From the NCBI GenBank assembly GCA_016214955.1, contig JACRMN010000017.1:124001-188000 (forward strand): 64,000 nt of DNA, read 5' to 3'. Below the pieces are notes generated by a model that saw nothing but the letters and a program-made list of their open reading frames with translations, was not told the DNA's origin and made no database searches. A program made the translations under genes and the position numbers. Of this stretch, positions 39,303 to 47,695 are shown piece after piece. This DNA comes from Deltaproteobacteria bacterium (GTDB taxonomy: Bacteria > Myxococcota > Myxococcia > Myxococcales > Anaeromyxobacteraceae). How positions within the stretch are numbered: the first letter of the stretch is position 1; every line of letters starts with the position of its first letter.

Positions 39303-40592
39303 ATGAGCCAGCACCGGTTCACCCCCTGGATCCTCGGCGCCTGCGCCCTCTTCCTCGCCGTCCTGGCCCTGCCCTTCGGCGGGGCCAGGGCCGAGAACGA
39401 GGAGCCAGCGGTGGTCATCGCCGCCCAGGGCTCGGAGGAGGCCGGCGAGGGTGCCGCGCCACCTGCCGCCGCGGCCGAGCCGGCGGCGCCGCAGCTCGAG
39501 CTGGGTCCGATCCGCCTCGACGAGGACTCCGGCCGCTTCGTGGCCCCCCTGGGCGCCGGGCAGGCCCGGCTCACCCTCGACCCCACCCTGCAGAAGAAGC
39601 TCAACCGCCTGCTCTCCGACTACCGCGTGCCCTGGGCGGCGACCGTGCTGCTGGAGCCGCGCACCGGCCGCGTGCTGGCGATGGCCGAGCACTCGCAGAA
39701 GGAGAAGGGGGCGAGCGGCATCGCCCTGCGGGCCATCGGGCCGGCGGCCAGCATCTTCAAGATCATCACCGCCTCGGCGCTGCTGCAGCGCGGGGTCGGC
39801 CCCGAGGAGACGGTCTGCTACCACGGCGGCAAGCACCGCATCGCCAAGCGCAACCTGGCCGACGACCCGCGCCGCGACAGGCGCTGCCTCACCCTCTCCG
39901 CCGCCATGGGCCACAGCGCCAACGTGGTCTTCGCCAAGCTGGCCGACCGCGGCCTCACGCCCGAGCTGCTGCGCGCCGAGGCCGACCGCTGGCTCTTCAA
40001 CGGTGCCATCCCCTTCGCGCGGCCGGTGGAGATCTCCACCGCCGGCATCCCCGAGGACCCCTTCGCCCTGGCCACCACCGCCGCCGGCTTCGGCGAGGTG
40101 CGGCTCTCGGCGCTGCACGGAGCCCTCATCGCCGCGGTGGTGGCCAACGGTGGCGTGCTGGTGGCGCCGGAGCTCCTCGAGGCGGTGCAGGGCGTGCCCT
40201 TCCCGGTGCGGCCCGACGCCCGGCGGGTGGTGGAGCAGCCGGTGGCCGAGGCCCTGGCGCAGATGATGCGGACCACCACCACCGAGGGCACGGCCCGCAA
40301 GATCTTCCGGCGCGATCGCTGGTCGCGCCGCTCGCCGCTGCGCGAGGTCCAGGTGGCAGGCAAGACCGGCTCGCTCTCGGAGAAGAGCCCCTACCGCGAC
40401 TACAGCTGGTTCGTGGGCTACGCCCCGGCCGACGAGCCGCAGGTGGTGGTGGCCACGGTGGTCGTGAACGAGCGGCTCTGGCGGGTGAAGGCGCCCTTCG
40501 TGGCCCACCACGCCCTCGAGGCCTACTTCGCGGCCCCTCCGCCTCCCGGAATGGTGACCGCCGCCGCCCGCGGCGAGCGCTCCACCCGCTGA
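39303..40592 (+). CDS. Stand-alone penicillin-binding transpeptidase-like protein
   Basis: The 429-residue protein has an N-terminal signal or anchor (FTPWILGACALFLAVLALPF), a Pro/Ala linker and a transpeptidase domain. Active-site motifs are SIFK at residues 150-153, SAN at 205-207 and KTGS starting at 354. It lacks the dimerisation domain of full class B PBPs, so it is a short transpeptidase, perhaps a modified FtsI/PbpA relative or a beta-lactamase-like protein. ATG 39303 lies close to the terminator of dcuB; a TTGACC at 39264 could be part of its promoter but no good -10 was found. Confidence 0.85.
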   Translation: MSQHRFTPWILGACALFLAVLALPFGGARAENEEPAVVIAAQGSEEAGEGAAPPAAAAEPAAPQLELGPIRLDEDSGRFVAPLGAGQARLTLDPTLQKKLNRLLSDYRVPWAATVLLEPRTGRVLAMAEHSQKEKGASGIALRAIGPAASIFKIITASALLQRGVGPEETVCYHGGKHRIAKRNLADDPRRDRRCLTLSAAMGHSANVVFAKLADRGLTPELLRAEADRWLFNGAIPFARPVEISTAGIPEDPFALATTAAGFGEVRLSALHGALIAAVVANGGVLVAPELLEAVQGVPFPVRPDARRVVEQPVAEALAQMMRTTTTEGTARKIFRRDRWSRRSPLREVQVAGKTGSLSEKSPYRDYSWFVGYAPADEPQVVVATVVVNERLWRVKAPFVAHHALEAYFAAPPPPGMVTAAARGERSTR

Positions 40593-40646
40593 AGCGCCCT
40601 CCTCCCCCGGCGCCGCCGCCCCGCGCGACCCGGCCAGGGGGGCGCG

Positions 40647-41291
40647 TCAGTCGGCGTAGCCGTAGCTGCCGGTCTCGACCCGCACGATCTTCCCGTCCTC
40701 GAAGACGACGTGGCGGACGAGCGTGCGCCGGCCGAAGTCGTAGCTCCACACCTCGATGAGCACGCTCCGGGTGAACCCCTCGTGCCTCCCGTCGCCGAGC
40801 GCCTGCACGAAGGTGCGCTCCTCGGTGCGGGCCTCGCGCACCGCCGGCTCGCCGCAGCGGGCCAGGGCGTCGAAGGTGCCGTCGCCCTCGCGCAGCGCCG
40901 AGGGCTCGCAGCGCGCCCGGGGAATGGGAGGGGCGGCGCTGCCCGGAAGGCCGTAGCCGCGGCCGCCCTGCTCGATGCGGACGATCTTGCCCAGCTCCAT
41001 GGTGACGATCTGGATGAAGGAGCCGGTGCCGAAGTCGTAGGTCCAGCGGTCCACGACGCCGTAGCTGCGCTGGCGCCACCCGGCGCCGCTCTCCCGGTCG
41101 CGGTAGCTCGCCCCCGTCTCGCGCGGCTGCTGCTCCTCGAGGGCGGGGCGGCCGCACTTGCCCAGGAGGTCGAGCTTGCTGTCGCCCACCGAGACCAGCG
41201 CGCTGCCGCAGCGGAGCGAGCCATCGGCTGCCGCCGGGAGCGGCAGGCAGAGGAGCGAGGCGAGGGCAAGGGCGGCGTGCTGCGGGCGCAT
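40647..41291 (-). CDS. Exported protein with two DUF2845-like repeats
   Basis: This 214-residue protein has a signal peptide (LALASLLCLPLPAAADG) and two similar units, each with a Cys pair (LRCGSALVSVGDSKLDLLGKCG and CEPSALREGDGTFDALARCG), the middle Trp-Tyr-Asp-Phe-Gly (VDRWTYDFGTG, IEVWSYDFGRR) and an ending KIVRIEQGGRGYG or KIVRVETGSYGYAD. This is the DUF2845 pattern, duplicated. Function is unknown; it is probably periplasmic. It is a single gene convergent with the PBP-like gene. Confidence 0.82.
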   Translation of the reverse strand: MRPQHAALALASLLCLPLPAAADGSLRCGSALVSVGDSKLDLLGKCGRPALEEQQPRETGASYRDRESGAGWRQRSYGVVDRWTYDFGTGSFIQIVTMELGKIVRIEQGGRGYGLPGSAAPPIPRARCEPSALREGDGTFDALARCGEPAVREARTEERTFVQALGDGRHEGFTRSVLIEVWSYDFGRRTLVRHVVFEDGKIVRVETGSYGYAD

Positions 41292-41383
41292 GGGAGCTCC
41301 TCCCAGGGTGCGCCCGCGGCCGGCGGGGCGCAAGCGCGCCCCGGGAACCCCGGAGGAGGCCCGCAGGTTAGGCGGCCGCGCGC

Positions 41384-41728
41384 TCAGCGATGGGCCGGTG
41401 CGTGCTCCTGCTTCCAGTGGGTGGCCCAGGAGGCCGGCAGGAAGAATGTGGAGGTTGCCAGGAGCATCGCCATCACCACGTCGTGGATCACCGTGCCCAG
41501 CGAGGCCTGCGGGACCAGCATGGTGGAGACGAGCAGCCAGGCGGCCAGCGCCGCGCCCCACCAGCGGAAGCCGGGGCGGCCCGGCAGGGCCAGGGTGAGG
41601 AAGGCCACCGCGGCGAAGAGCGAGGCGACGACGAGGACGTTCCAGGTGCTTGCGGCGGTCTGGGCCAGCAGGAAGGCGGAGGCGAGCAGCCAGGTGGAGA
41701 GGACCAGCTTCGTGATCAGGGCGAGCAT
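41384..41728 (-). CDS. Small SPW-repeat-like membrane protein
   Basis: The 114-residue protein has four membrane segments in two pairs, with the small-protein pattern STWNVLVVASLFAAVAFLTLAL and FRWWGAALAAWLLVSTMLV that resembles SPW-repeat proteins. The chosen ATG follows GGGAGG. The role is unknown. An upstream ATG gives a longer but non-hydrophobic head. Confidence 0.62.
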   Translation of the reverse strand: MLALITKLVLSTWLLASAFLLAQTAASTWNVLVVASLFAAVAFLTLALPGRPGFRWWGAALAAWLLVSTMLVPQASLGTVIHDVVMAMLLATSTFFLPASWATHWKQEHAPAHR

Positions 41729-42036
41729 GATGACCTCCCGCGACGGGACACCGGGGGAGCGGACCCCGGTCCGAGCGTGAGCTTCCCGGTGGCGGGCCAC
41801 AAGCGGCAGAAAGGGCGCGCGCGGCGCCGCGCAGCGAAGGCGGGCCGCGCCGACCGCGGCTCGGGATCTCGCAGGGTTACCGGGCAGGGGGGGCCGCCCC
41901 TCGGCCCGACCGGCCGCGGGGCGGAACTCTGGGTCGGGGTCGGTTGGTCGGTGGGGGTCGGTGGGGTCGCGGACGCTGCGCTGGGAGGCCGGCGGTCGGG
42001 GGCCGGGACCAGGGGTCGGCGTGGTATGTCTCCCGC
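41729..42036 (+). other. 308-base divergent intergenic region with a dispersed repeat
   Basis: The region holds a copy of the intergenic repeat (41911-41935) followed by G/T-rich direct repeats built on GGTCGGT (41934-41968). No gene or clear promoter is supported. Confidence 0.55.
41911..41935 (-). repeat. Dispersed repeat copy, inverted relative to 37.4 kb
   Basis: Read on the minus strand, 24 bases here match 37443-37466 with 2 differences, centred on ACCCAGAGTTCCG. The flanks (pyrimidine-rich upstream, CCCGCG downstream) also match in kind. The copies lie 4.4 kb apart in different intergenic regions. Confidence 0.7.
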
Positions 42037-42813
42037 GTGACCTGGAGCCGGAATTCCACGATCGCCGCGCTGGTGGCGGTGGCCGCCACCGCCGGCCTCT
42101 CGGGCTTCCTGGCCGGCCGCTCCTCCGAGCCGCGGGGCGAGCCCGCCAAGCCTGCGCAGACGGGCTTTCCGGGCGGCAAGCCCATCGACGCCGCCGAGAT
42201 CCAGACCGGGAAGCTCTCCATGGAGCGCATGCCCGACGAGGTGGGCAAGGCGCTCGAGAGCCAGTCGCAGGAGATCGTGAAGACCGCCGAGATCCTGGCC
42301 ACCAAGCAGGCGCGGGTCACCGGCACCTGCCCGCCCGGCGCCGCCATCCGCGTCATCGCCGCCGACGGCAGCGTCTCCTGCCAGAAGCTGGCGCGCGGGG
42401 TGGTCTCGGTCTCGGCGCTCACCGGCCTGCCCCGGCTGCCGACCACCACCACCACCCAGGGCAACGTCGCCGGCGGCCTGGGCCGCTACCAGACCGGCGG
42501 CCCCGACGACTACCTGGTGGTGCCCCTGCTGCTTCCCGACGGCGCGGTGGTGACCTCCTTCGCCTTCTCGTTCTACGACGCCGACCCGCTCGTGGAGGGC
42601 GCCGCCTACCTCTACCGCTCCGACGACCAGGTGCTCGCCAAGATCGAGACCACCGGGGCCGACGTGGTGGTGCGCCGGCTCGAGACCGAGGAGATCCGGC
42701 TGCCGAAGGTCGAGGCCGGCGCCTTCGCCTACTTCGTCTACTTCCAGCTCTCCACCGAGTCGGGCGGCAACACGATGCCCATCTCGGCCACGGTGGGCTA
42801 CCGCATCCCCTAG
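42037..42813 (+). CDS. Hypothetical membrane-anchored exported protein
   Basis: I do not recognise this 258-residue protein. It has an N-terminal anchor or signal (TIAALVAVAATAGLSGFLAG), a helical stretch (KLSMERMPDEVGKALESQSQ), one disulfide-like Cys pair (GTCPPGAAIRVIAADGSVSCQK) and a C-terminal strand-rich half ending MPISATVGYRIP, which looks like a beta-sandwich. GTG 42037 is chosen as the only start near the signal. The middle resembles phage-tail-collar or collagen-like trimer exports in having a short CP...GSVSC motif, but this is weak. Confidence 0.6.
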   Translation: MTWSRNSTIAALVAVAATAGLSGFLAGRSSEPRGEPAKPAQTGFPGGKPIDAAEIQTGKLSMERMPDEVGKALESQSQEIVKTAEILATKQARVTGTCPPGAAIRVIAADGSVSCQKLARGVVSVSALTGLPRLPTTTTTQGNVAGGLGRYQTGGPDDYLVVPLLLPDGAVVTSFAFSFYDADPLVEGAAYLYRSDDQVLAKIETTGADVVVRRLETEEIRLPKVEAGAFAYFVYFQLSTESGGNTMPISATVGYRIP

Positions 42814-42883
42814 AGCGGCTGGCCGCGCCATCGGCGCTCGCGTCCGCTGGGAAGGGCCGCCGGTCGGGGCTATCCTCGGGCCG

Positions 42884-43432
42884 ATGTTCCGCGACATCCC
42901 CCCGCTCCTGCTGCTGCTCGGCGCCGCCTGGATCGGCCGCCATGCCGGCCTGCCGGGCGGGCCGGTGATGGTGGGCACGGCGGTCTGCCTGCTGCTCTCG
43001 GGGGTGCGGCTGCGGCTCCAGCGCCGGGCGCTGGCCGACGGCTACGGCAGCGCAGAGCCGCGCCACCGCTTCGCGCGCCGCGCCCTCACCGCCGTCGAGT
43101 GGCTGGCGGCGCTGGTGTTCGCGACCGCGGCCCTGGGCCCGCTCCTCGACCGCCGGGTGCCGGCGCTCCTGGCGGTGGGCGGCGCCGTGGCGCTCCTCGG
43201 CGCCGGCGTCCTGGCGGCGCGCCGCCGGCGCACGCCGCCTCCGGTGGGCGAGGAGCGCCACTGGCTCGCGGGTGCGCTCTACCTGAACCGCGCCGACCCG
43301 GCGGTGCTGGTGCCGCAGCGGCTCGGACCCGGCCTCACCGTCAACCTGGGCCGCCCGCTGGGCTGGGTGCTGCTGCTCGCGCCGCTCGCCGGCGCGTCGC
43401 TCCTCGCCTGGTGGCTGGCGCGCCGGCTCTAG
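42884..43432 (+). CDS. Membrane protein with DUF5808-like motif
   Basis: The 182-residue protein has four predicted membrane segments and a DUF5808-like motif in the third quarter: HWLAGALYLNRADPAVLVPQ followed by GLTVNLGRPLGW. In that family the Asn/Asp and Val-Pro-Arg positions are kept. Function is unknown. It ends 16 bases from the convergent DUF4388 gene. Confidence 0.7.
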   Translation: MFRDIPPLLLLLGAAWIGRHAGLPGGPVMVGTAVCLLLSGVRLRLQRRALADGYGSAEPRHRFARRALTAVEWLAALVFATAALGPLLDRRVPALLAVGGAVALLGAGVLAARRRRTPPPVGEERHWLAGALYLNRADPAVLVPQRLGPGLTVNLGRPLGWVLLLAPLAGASLLAWWLARRL

Positions 43433-43447
43433 CGGCCGGCGCGGCGC

Positions 43448-44572
43448 TCAGCCGCGCAGCGGCTTCAGCTCCACGATCCGGGCGTCGGCGAAGCGCCGGA
43501 TGGCCTTCAGGACCTCGAGCTCGGTGAGCGGCGCCACCCGCACCAGGTGGCTCACGTCGCGGACGCCGTCGCAGCGCACCAGGAGGTACTTCTCCGCCGA
43601 GCTGAGCCGCAGCCGGCCGATCTCGTGGGGCGGGAGCCGCGGGACGGGGATGCGGGGCGGAACCAGCAGGAGCGCCCGCAGCTCGGCCGAGAGCGCCTGG
43701 CGGGCCACCTTGAGCAGCTCCGTGGCCCCCTCGGTGGCCGGGGCCAGGTCCACCGCCCGCGCCGCCAGCTCCTCCGCCTCCAGCGTCTTGCGGGCGCCGA
43801 GCGCCTCACGGGCCCGGCGAAGCAGGTCGGAGGCGTCGAGGGCGATGGCCGGCATGCCGTCGGACGAGGGCGGCGCCCCGGCGGTCACCACGCCCTGCCG
43901 GTGCAGGGCGTAGAGCCGCTGGTAGAGGTGGAAGTCGGGGGCGTGGAGCGCCAGGCCGATCTCGTCGATGGTCTTGCCCTCGCGCGCCAGCGCCAGCAGC
44001 CTGGCGTCGAGCCCGCGGGCGCCGGCGCCCTCGGCCGCCTCGTCGTTCACCACCAGCGTGGCCGCCCCGGTGGGGAAGGAGGCGCGGAAGGCCGACCAGG
44101 CCGTGGAGCGGAACTCCGCCTCCCGGGCGATCTCGCCGAGCGGCACGGCCGCGTCGAGCTCCTCGGGTGCGGGCGGCTCGGCCTCGTCGAGCGTGAAGTA
44201 GCCCGAGTCCCACTGGAAGACGTCGAGGAGGGTCTCGCGGATCTTGAGCGCCAGCGTCTCGCGGATGACCTCGGGCCTCACCAGGCCCACCATGGTGAGC
44301 ACCCGGCCCAGCTTCACCTTGGTCTCCTGCTGCGTCTCGAAGGCCTTGGCGAGCTGCTCCTCGTCGATGTGGCCGAAGTTGATGAGGAGCTGCCCCAGGT
44401 ACTCGCGGGGGTCGTTGGAGGCGGCGCCCACGGCCACGCCCTGGGCCAGCACCATGCTCTTCTTCACCGAGCCGCGCTCGCAGGAGAGGGTGCCGCTGGC
44501 CCCGCGCCGGATCAGGAGCTCGCAGAGCTCGGAGAGGGGCAGCAGGTGGAAGCTGCCCATGAGGGCGCGCAT
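43448..44572 (-). CDS. DUF4388 (PATAN-type) protein
   Basis: This 374-residue cytoplasmic protein begins with a DUF4388 domain (GSFHLLPLSELCELLIRRGASGTLSCERG, given in part), then LGQLLINFGHIDEEQLAKAFETQ and a second helical unit that looks like a MshEN-type repeat. The C-terminal half has TPR-like helices. DUF4388 proteins are abundant in Myxococcota, often near two-component or motility genes, and may act in regulation. Two ATGs (44572, 44560) are possible; neither has a strong ribosome site. It is divergent from the TlpA-like gene. Confidence 0.78.
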   Translation of the reverse strand: MRALMGSFHLLPLSELCELLIRRGASGTLSCERGSVKKSMVLAQGVAVGAASNDPREYLGQLLINFGHIDEEQLAKAFETQQETKVKLGRVLTMVGLVRPEVIRETLALKIRETLLDVFQWDSGYFTLDEAEPPAPEELDAAVPLGEIAREAEFRSTAWSAFRASFPTGAATLVVNDEAAEGAGARGLDARLLALAREGKTIDEIGLALHAPDFHLYQRLYALHRQGVVTAGAPPSSDGMPAIALDASDLLRRAREALGARKTLEAEELAARAVDLAPATEGATELLKVARQALSAELRALLLVPPRIPVPRLPPHEIGRLRLSSAEKYLLVRCDGVRDVSHLVRVAPLTELEVLKAIRRFADARIVELKPLRG

Positions 44573-44636
44573 GCGCCGGGAGTGTCGCAGGGGCAGGCGG
44601 TGGCGGCAAGGCGCAGGGCGCGGTAAGAAGCGCCGC

Positions 44637-45251
44637 ATGAGCACCGCACCTTCCCTCTCCCGCAGCGCCAGGGTGGCCCTGGCCGTGGCCGGCGCCGCGC
44701 TCCTGGCCGCCGTCCTCGGCTGGAAGGCCTGGGACAACGTCACCGGCGACGACCGCCGCGCCGAGGAGAGGTTCGGCATCTCCACCTCGGGCGCGCCGGC
44801 GCCGCCGTTCTCGCAGCCGCTCGCCGACGGCGGCAATCTCTCGCTCGCCGATCTGCGCGGGCAGGTGGTCTTCGTGAACTTCTGGGCCACCTGGTGTCCG
44901 CCCTGCCGCGACGAGATGCCCTCGATGCTGCAGCTCGGTCGCGAGCTGGAGCTCCAGTACCCGGGCCGCTTCCGGATGGTGGCCGTCTCGGTGGACGAGG
45001 GCTGGGACGTGGTGAAGGGCTACTTCGGCGGCCGGGTGCCTGCCGGACTCGCGGTGACGCTCGACGTCGAGCAGGAGGCGACCAAGGCCTACTACTGCGC
45101 GGCGCGCGGGAAGTGCCCCGACGGCTTCAAGTTCCCCGAGACCTACATCGTCGACAAGGCCGGCCGGATCGCCGGTTACATGGTCGGACCGCGCAACTGG
45201 GGCGACCCGGCGGCGAGGCGCTACCTCGAGCGGTTGATCCGGGCCCAGTAG
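44637..45251 (+). CDS. TlpA/ResA-like periplasmic thioredoxin
   Basis: The 204-residue protein has an N-terminal membrane anchor (VALAVAGAALLAAVLGWKAW) and a thioredoxin fold with active site WATWCPPCRDE (Cys87 and Cys90). The TlpA/ResA features LRGQVVFVNFWATWCPPC and TYIVDKAGRIAGYMVG are kept. Two further Cys (YYCAARGKCPDG) are unusual and may form a second disulfide. It probably reduces periplasmic cysteines, for example in cytochrome c maturation, but no ccm genes are in view. It is divergent from the DUF4388 gene with 64 bases between starts. Confidence 0.9.
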   Translation: MSTAPSLSRSARVALAVAGAALLAAVLGWKAWDNVTGDDRRAEERFGISTSGAPAPPFSQPLADGGNLSLADLRGQVVFVNFWATWCPPCRDEMPSMLQLGRELELQYPGRFRMVAVSVDEGWDVVKGYFGGRVPAGLAVTLDVEQEATKAYYCAARGKCPDGFKFPETYIVDKAGRIAGYMVGPRNWGDPAARRYLERLIRAQ

Positions 45252-45328
45252 CCGGATAACGCCGCAATATCATCCACATGACGCGATGCGCCAGCGGTCG
45301 ATCCGCGGGGCCGTAGACCCGTTTTGTC

Positions 45329-45358
45329 TTGAACCGGTTTTCCAGCGTGGCGTATAAA
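45329..45358 (+). promoter_or_regulatory. Sigma-70-type promoter with palindrome at the -35 box
   Basis: TTGAAC (45329-45334) and TATAAA (45353-45358) are 18 bases apart, the best sigma-70 match seen in the window. The palindrome AACCGGTT (45332-45339) overlaps the -35, a likely operator. A transcript from about 45365 would reach the TTG start at 45409 with GGAGG in the leader. It should drive the dehydrogenase-like and MaoC genes. Confidence 0.75.
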
Positions 45359-45408
45359 CGCCCGAGAACGGAAGCAATTTTCGACCCTGAAGTCGGTCCG
45401 GAGGGACC

Positions 45409-46395
45409 TTGGCGGAGGGCACGCGAGGCATCCCGGTGGTGCTGGTGGGGCTCGGTCCGACCGGCCTCGCCATCGCACGCGCGGTACTCGAGACCCCCGA
45501 CCTCCGCATCGTCGGAGCGGTCGATCCCGCGCACCAGGGTCGCACCCTCGCCGAGGTGCTCGGGGGACCGGCACCCTCGGTCACGATCGCCGCGGATCCT
45601 GCCCGCATCCTGGGCAGCGCCAGGGGCGGCGTGCTGCTCCACGCCGTCGGCGGCGACCTCGACGACGCCGAGCCGCTCCTCACCCAGGCGGTGCGCGCCG
45701 GGTTGACGGTGGTCTCCACCTGCGAGGAGCTCTGCTACCCGTGGCTCGCCCACGAGAAGCTGGCCGAGCGGCTCGACAAGCTGGCCGAGTCGCGCGACGT
45801 GGCGGTGCTCGCCACCGGCGTCACCCCCGGCTTCGCCCTCGACAGGCTGCCCGGCTTCCTCTCGCAGGTGACCGGGCCGGTACGCCACCTCCGCGCGGTG
45901 CGGGTGGTGGACGCCGCTGCCGCCTCGCCGGGCCAGGCCGGGGCGCTGGGCATCGGCCTCGAGGCCGCCGCCTTCGACGAGGCCTCCGACCGCGGCGACC
46001 TGGGCCAGCCGGGCATGGCGCAGTCGGCGGCGCTGGCGGCGCTGGGCTGCGGCTTCGAGCTCGACGAGGTGGAGGAGTCGCTCGAGCCGGTGCTGGCCGA
46101 GGCGGCGCGGCCCGGTCCGCCGGCGGTGGCCCGCGGCGCGGTGGCCGGCGTGCGCCACTCGGTGCGCGGTTTCGTGGACGGCGCCGAGCGGGTGCAGCTC
46201 ACCCTGCGGGTCGAGGTGGGCGCGGCCGACCCGCACGACGAGGTGGAGCTGGACGCGCGCCCGCCGCTCTCGCTGCGCATCCCCGGGGGCGTCCCCGGGC
46301 TCGAGGCCACGGCCTGGGCGGTGGTCAACGCCGCCGCCCCCGCCACCTTGCTGCGCGGCCTGGTGACGGTGCTGGACCTGCCCGCGGGCAGGTGA
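45409..46395 (+). CDS. NAD(P)-binding dehydrogenase-like protein (dihydrodipicolinate reductase-type fold)
   Basis: The 328-residue protein has a Rossmann start, IPVVLVGLGPTGLAIARAVLE, followed by LRIVGAVDPAHQGRTLAEV, STCEELCYPWLAH and GVTPGFALDRLPGFL. This resembles the DapB-like dehydrogenase group that includes 2,4-diaminopentanoate dehydrogenases. The TTG start is set by the GGAGG just before it, though the spacing is short. It leads a run with two MaoC-type genes. The substrate is unknown; a role in an amino-acid or acyl catabolic path is a guess. Confidence 0.75.
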   Translation: MAEGTRGIPVVLVGLGPTGLAIARAVLETPDLRIVGAVDPAHQGRTLAEVLGGPAPSVTIAADPARILGSARGGVLLHAVGGDLDDAEPLLTQAVRAGLTVVSTCEELCYPWLAHEKLAERLDKLAESRDVAVLATGVTPGFALDRLPGFLSQVTGPVRHLRAVRVVDAAAASPGQAGALGIGLEAAAFDEASDRGDLGQPGMAQSAALAALGCGFELDEVEESLEPVLAEAARPGPPAVARGAVAGVRHSVRGFVDGAERVQLTLRVEVGAADPHDEVELDARPPLSLRIPGGVPGLEATAWAVVNAAAPATLLRGLVTVLDLPAGR

Positions 46396-46406
46396 AAGGG
46401 GAACCG

Positions 46407-46844
46407 ATGCTGGATCGATCGCTCGTGGGACGGGAAGGCGAGGCATGGACGGTGGAGGTGGAGCGGGGAATGATCCGCCGCTTCGCCGAGGCCGTCGGCG
46501 ACCCCAACCCGCTCTGGAACGACGAGGCCTCGGCCCGCGCCGCCGGCCACGCCGGCCTGGTGGCGCCGCCCACCTTCGCCGCTGCGCTGGCGCTCGACGA
46601 GCGCTTCCGCCAGTCGCTCGACCTGGGCACCCGCCTCATCCTGCACAGCGAGCAGCAGATCGAGTACGGCCGGCCGGTGGTGGCCGGCGACCGGCTCACC
46701 ATCCGCTCCAAGGTCGCGGACGTCCAGGAGAGGGCCGGGGCCAGCGGCCCCATGGACGTGCTCCTCATCGAGGACGAGGCCCGCGATCCGCAGGGCAACG
46801 TCGTGTTCCGGTCGCGCTCGACGCTGGTGCTCCGGCGCGGCTAG
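46407..46844 (+). CDS. MaoC-like hot-dog dehydratase (FAS1-type)
   Basis: The 145-residue protein has a single hot-dog domain: MIRRFAEAVGDPNPLWNDEASA and GLVAPPTFAAALAL, with IEYGRPVVAGDRLTIRSKV later. It matches the N-terminal type of MaoC (FAS1-like dehydratase) that pairs with a second MaoC subunit. The gene follows the dehydrogenase by 11 bases and precedes a second MaoC by 8 bases, so a heterodimeric enoyl-CoA or acyl-ACP hydratase is likely. The substrate is unknown. Confidence 0.88.
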   Translation: MLDRSLVGREGEAWTVEVERGMIRRFAEAVGDPNPLWNDEASARAAGHAGLVAPPTFAAALALDERFRQSLDLGTRLILHSEQQIEYGRPVVAGDRLTIRSKVADVQERAGASGPMDVLLIEDEARDPQGNVVFRSRSTLVLRRG

Positions 46845-46852
46845 GGGGTCCG

Positions 46853-47686
46853 ATGGCGCTTCTCGCACGGCAGCTCTACTTCGAGGCGGTCAAGGTGGGG
46901 GACGAGCTCCCCCCGCTGGTGAAGCCGCCGGTCGATCGGGTGCAGATCGCCCGCTACGCCGGGGCGGCCGGCGACCTGAACCCGCTCTACGTCGACGAGC
47001 AGTTCGCCAGGAACGCCGGCTTCCCCTCGGCCCTGGCGCCGGGGATGCTGGCGATGGGCTTCCTGGGCGAGCTGGCCGCCGACTGGCTGCGCGGCGCGCG
47101 GGTGCGCCGCTTCGGCGCCCGGTTCGTCAAGATCGTCTGGCCGGGCGACGTGCTCACCGCGCGCGGCCGGGTGACCGAGCGGCGCTTCGAGCCCAGCGGC
47201 GCCTACACCGTGGACATCGAGCTCTGGGCCGAGAACCAGCGCGGCGAGCTGGTGACCCGCGGCCTGTGCACCGCCCAGCTCTACTACAGCCCCGAGGACG
47301 AGGCCCGGCAGCGCGCCGGCCAGCCTCCGCTGCTGGTGACCGCCGCCGAGGAGGAGGCGCGGCTCGCCAAGCTCTCGCGCGCCCAGCCCGCGCGCCGCCC
47401 CGAGCCCATGCCCCAGCGCACCGGCCTGCCGCCGCCGGCCCGGCCGCCCTTCCCGCCGCCGCTGCCGCCGCGCCCCGGCACGCCGCCGCCTCCTCCGCGG
47501 CCGGGGCCCGCCGCGGCTCCGGCCCGGCCTGCCGCCGAGAAGCCCAGGGCGGCGAAGCCCGCGCCCAGGCCTGCGCCCAAGAAGGTGGCCCGGAAGCCGG
47601 CGAAGAGGCCCGCCGCAAAGGCGCCGAAGAAGAAGCCGGCGGCCAGGAAGCCCGCCAGGAAGCCGGCCGGGAAGAAGAAGCGGTAG
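46853..47686 (+). CDS. MaoC-like hot-dog dehydratase with histone-H1-like tail
   Basis: Residues 1-150 are the second MaoC hot-dog domain, with the catalytic-type segment ARYAGAAGDLNPLYVDEQFA (Asp and the later His position held by PGMLAMGF in this half). From about 170 the protein becomes Pro-rich (PPPARPPFPPPLPPRPGTPP) and ends in a Lys/Ala/Pro tail (KKVARKPAKRPAAKAPKKK) of about 55 residues resembling histone H1 or eukaryotic-like DNA-binding tails. Such tails are not part of the enzyme family. The tail could bind DNA, RNA or polyphosphate, or be a compositional drift. It is in frame and unbroken. Confidence 0.85.
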   Translation: MALLARQLYFEAVKVGDELPPLVKPPVDRVQIARYAGAAGDLNPLYVDEQFARNAGFPSALAPGMLAMGFLGELAADWLRGARVRRFGARFVKIVWPGDVLTARGRVTERRFEPSGAYTVDIELWAENQRGELVTRGLCTAQLYYSPEDEARQRAGQPPLLVTAAEEEARLAKLSRAQPARRPEPMPQRTGLPPPARPPFPPPLPPRPGTPPPPPRPGPAAAPARPAAEKPRAAKPAPRPAPKKVARKPAKRPAAKAPKKKPAARKPARKPAGKKKR

Positions 47687-47695
47687 GCAGCTCCC

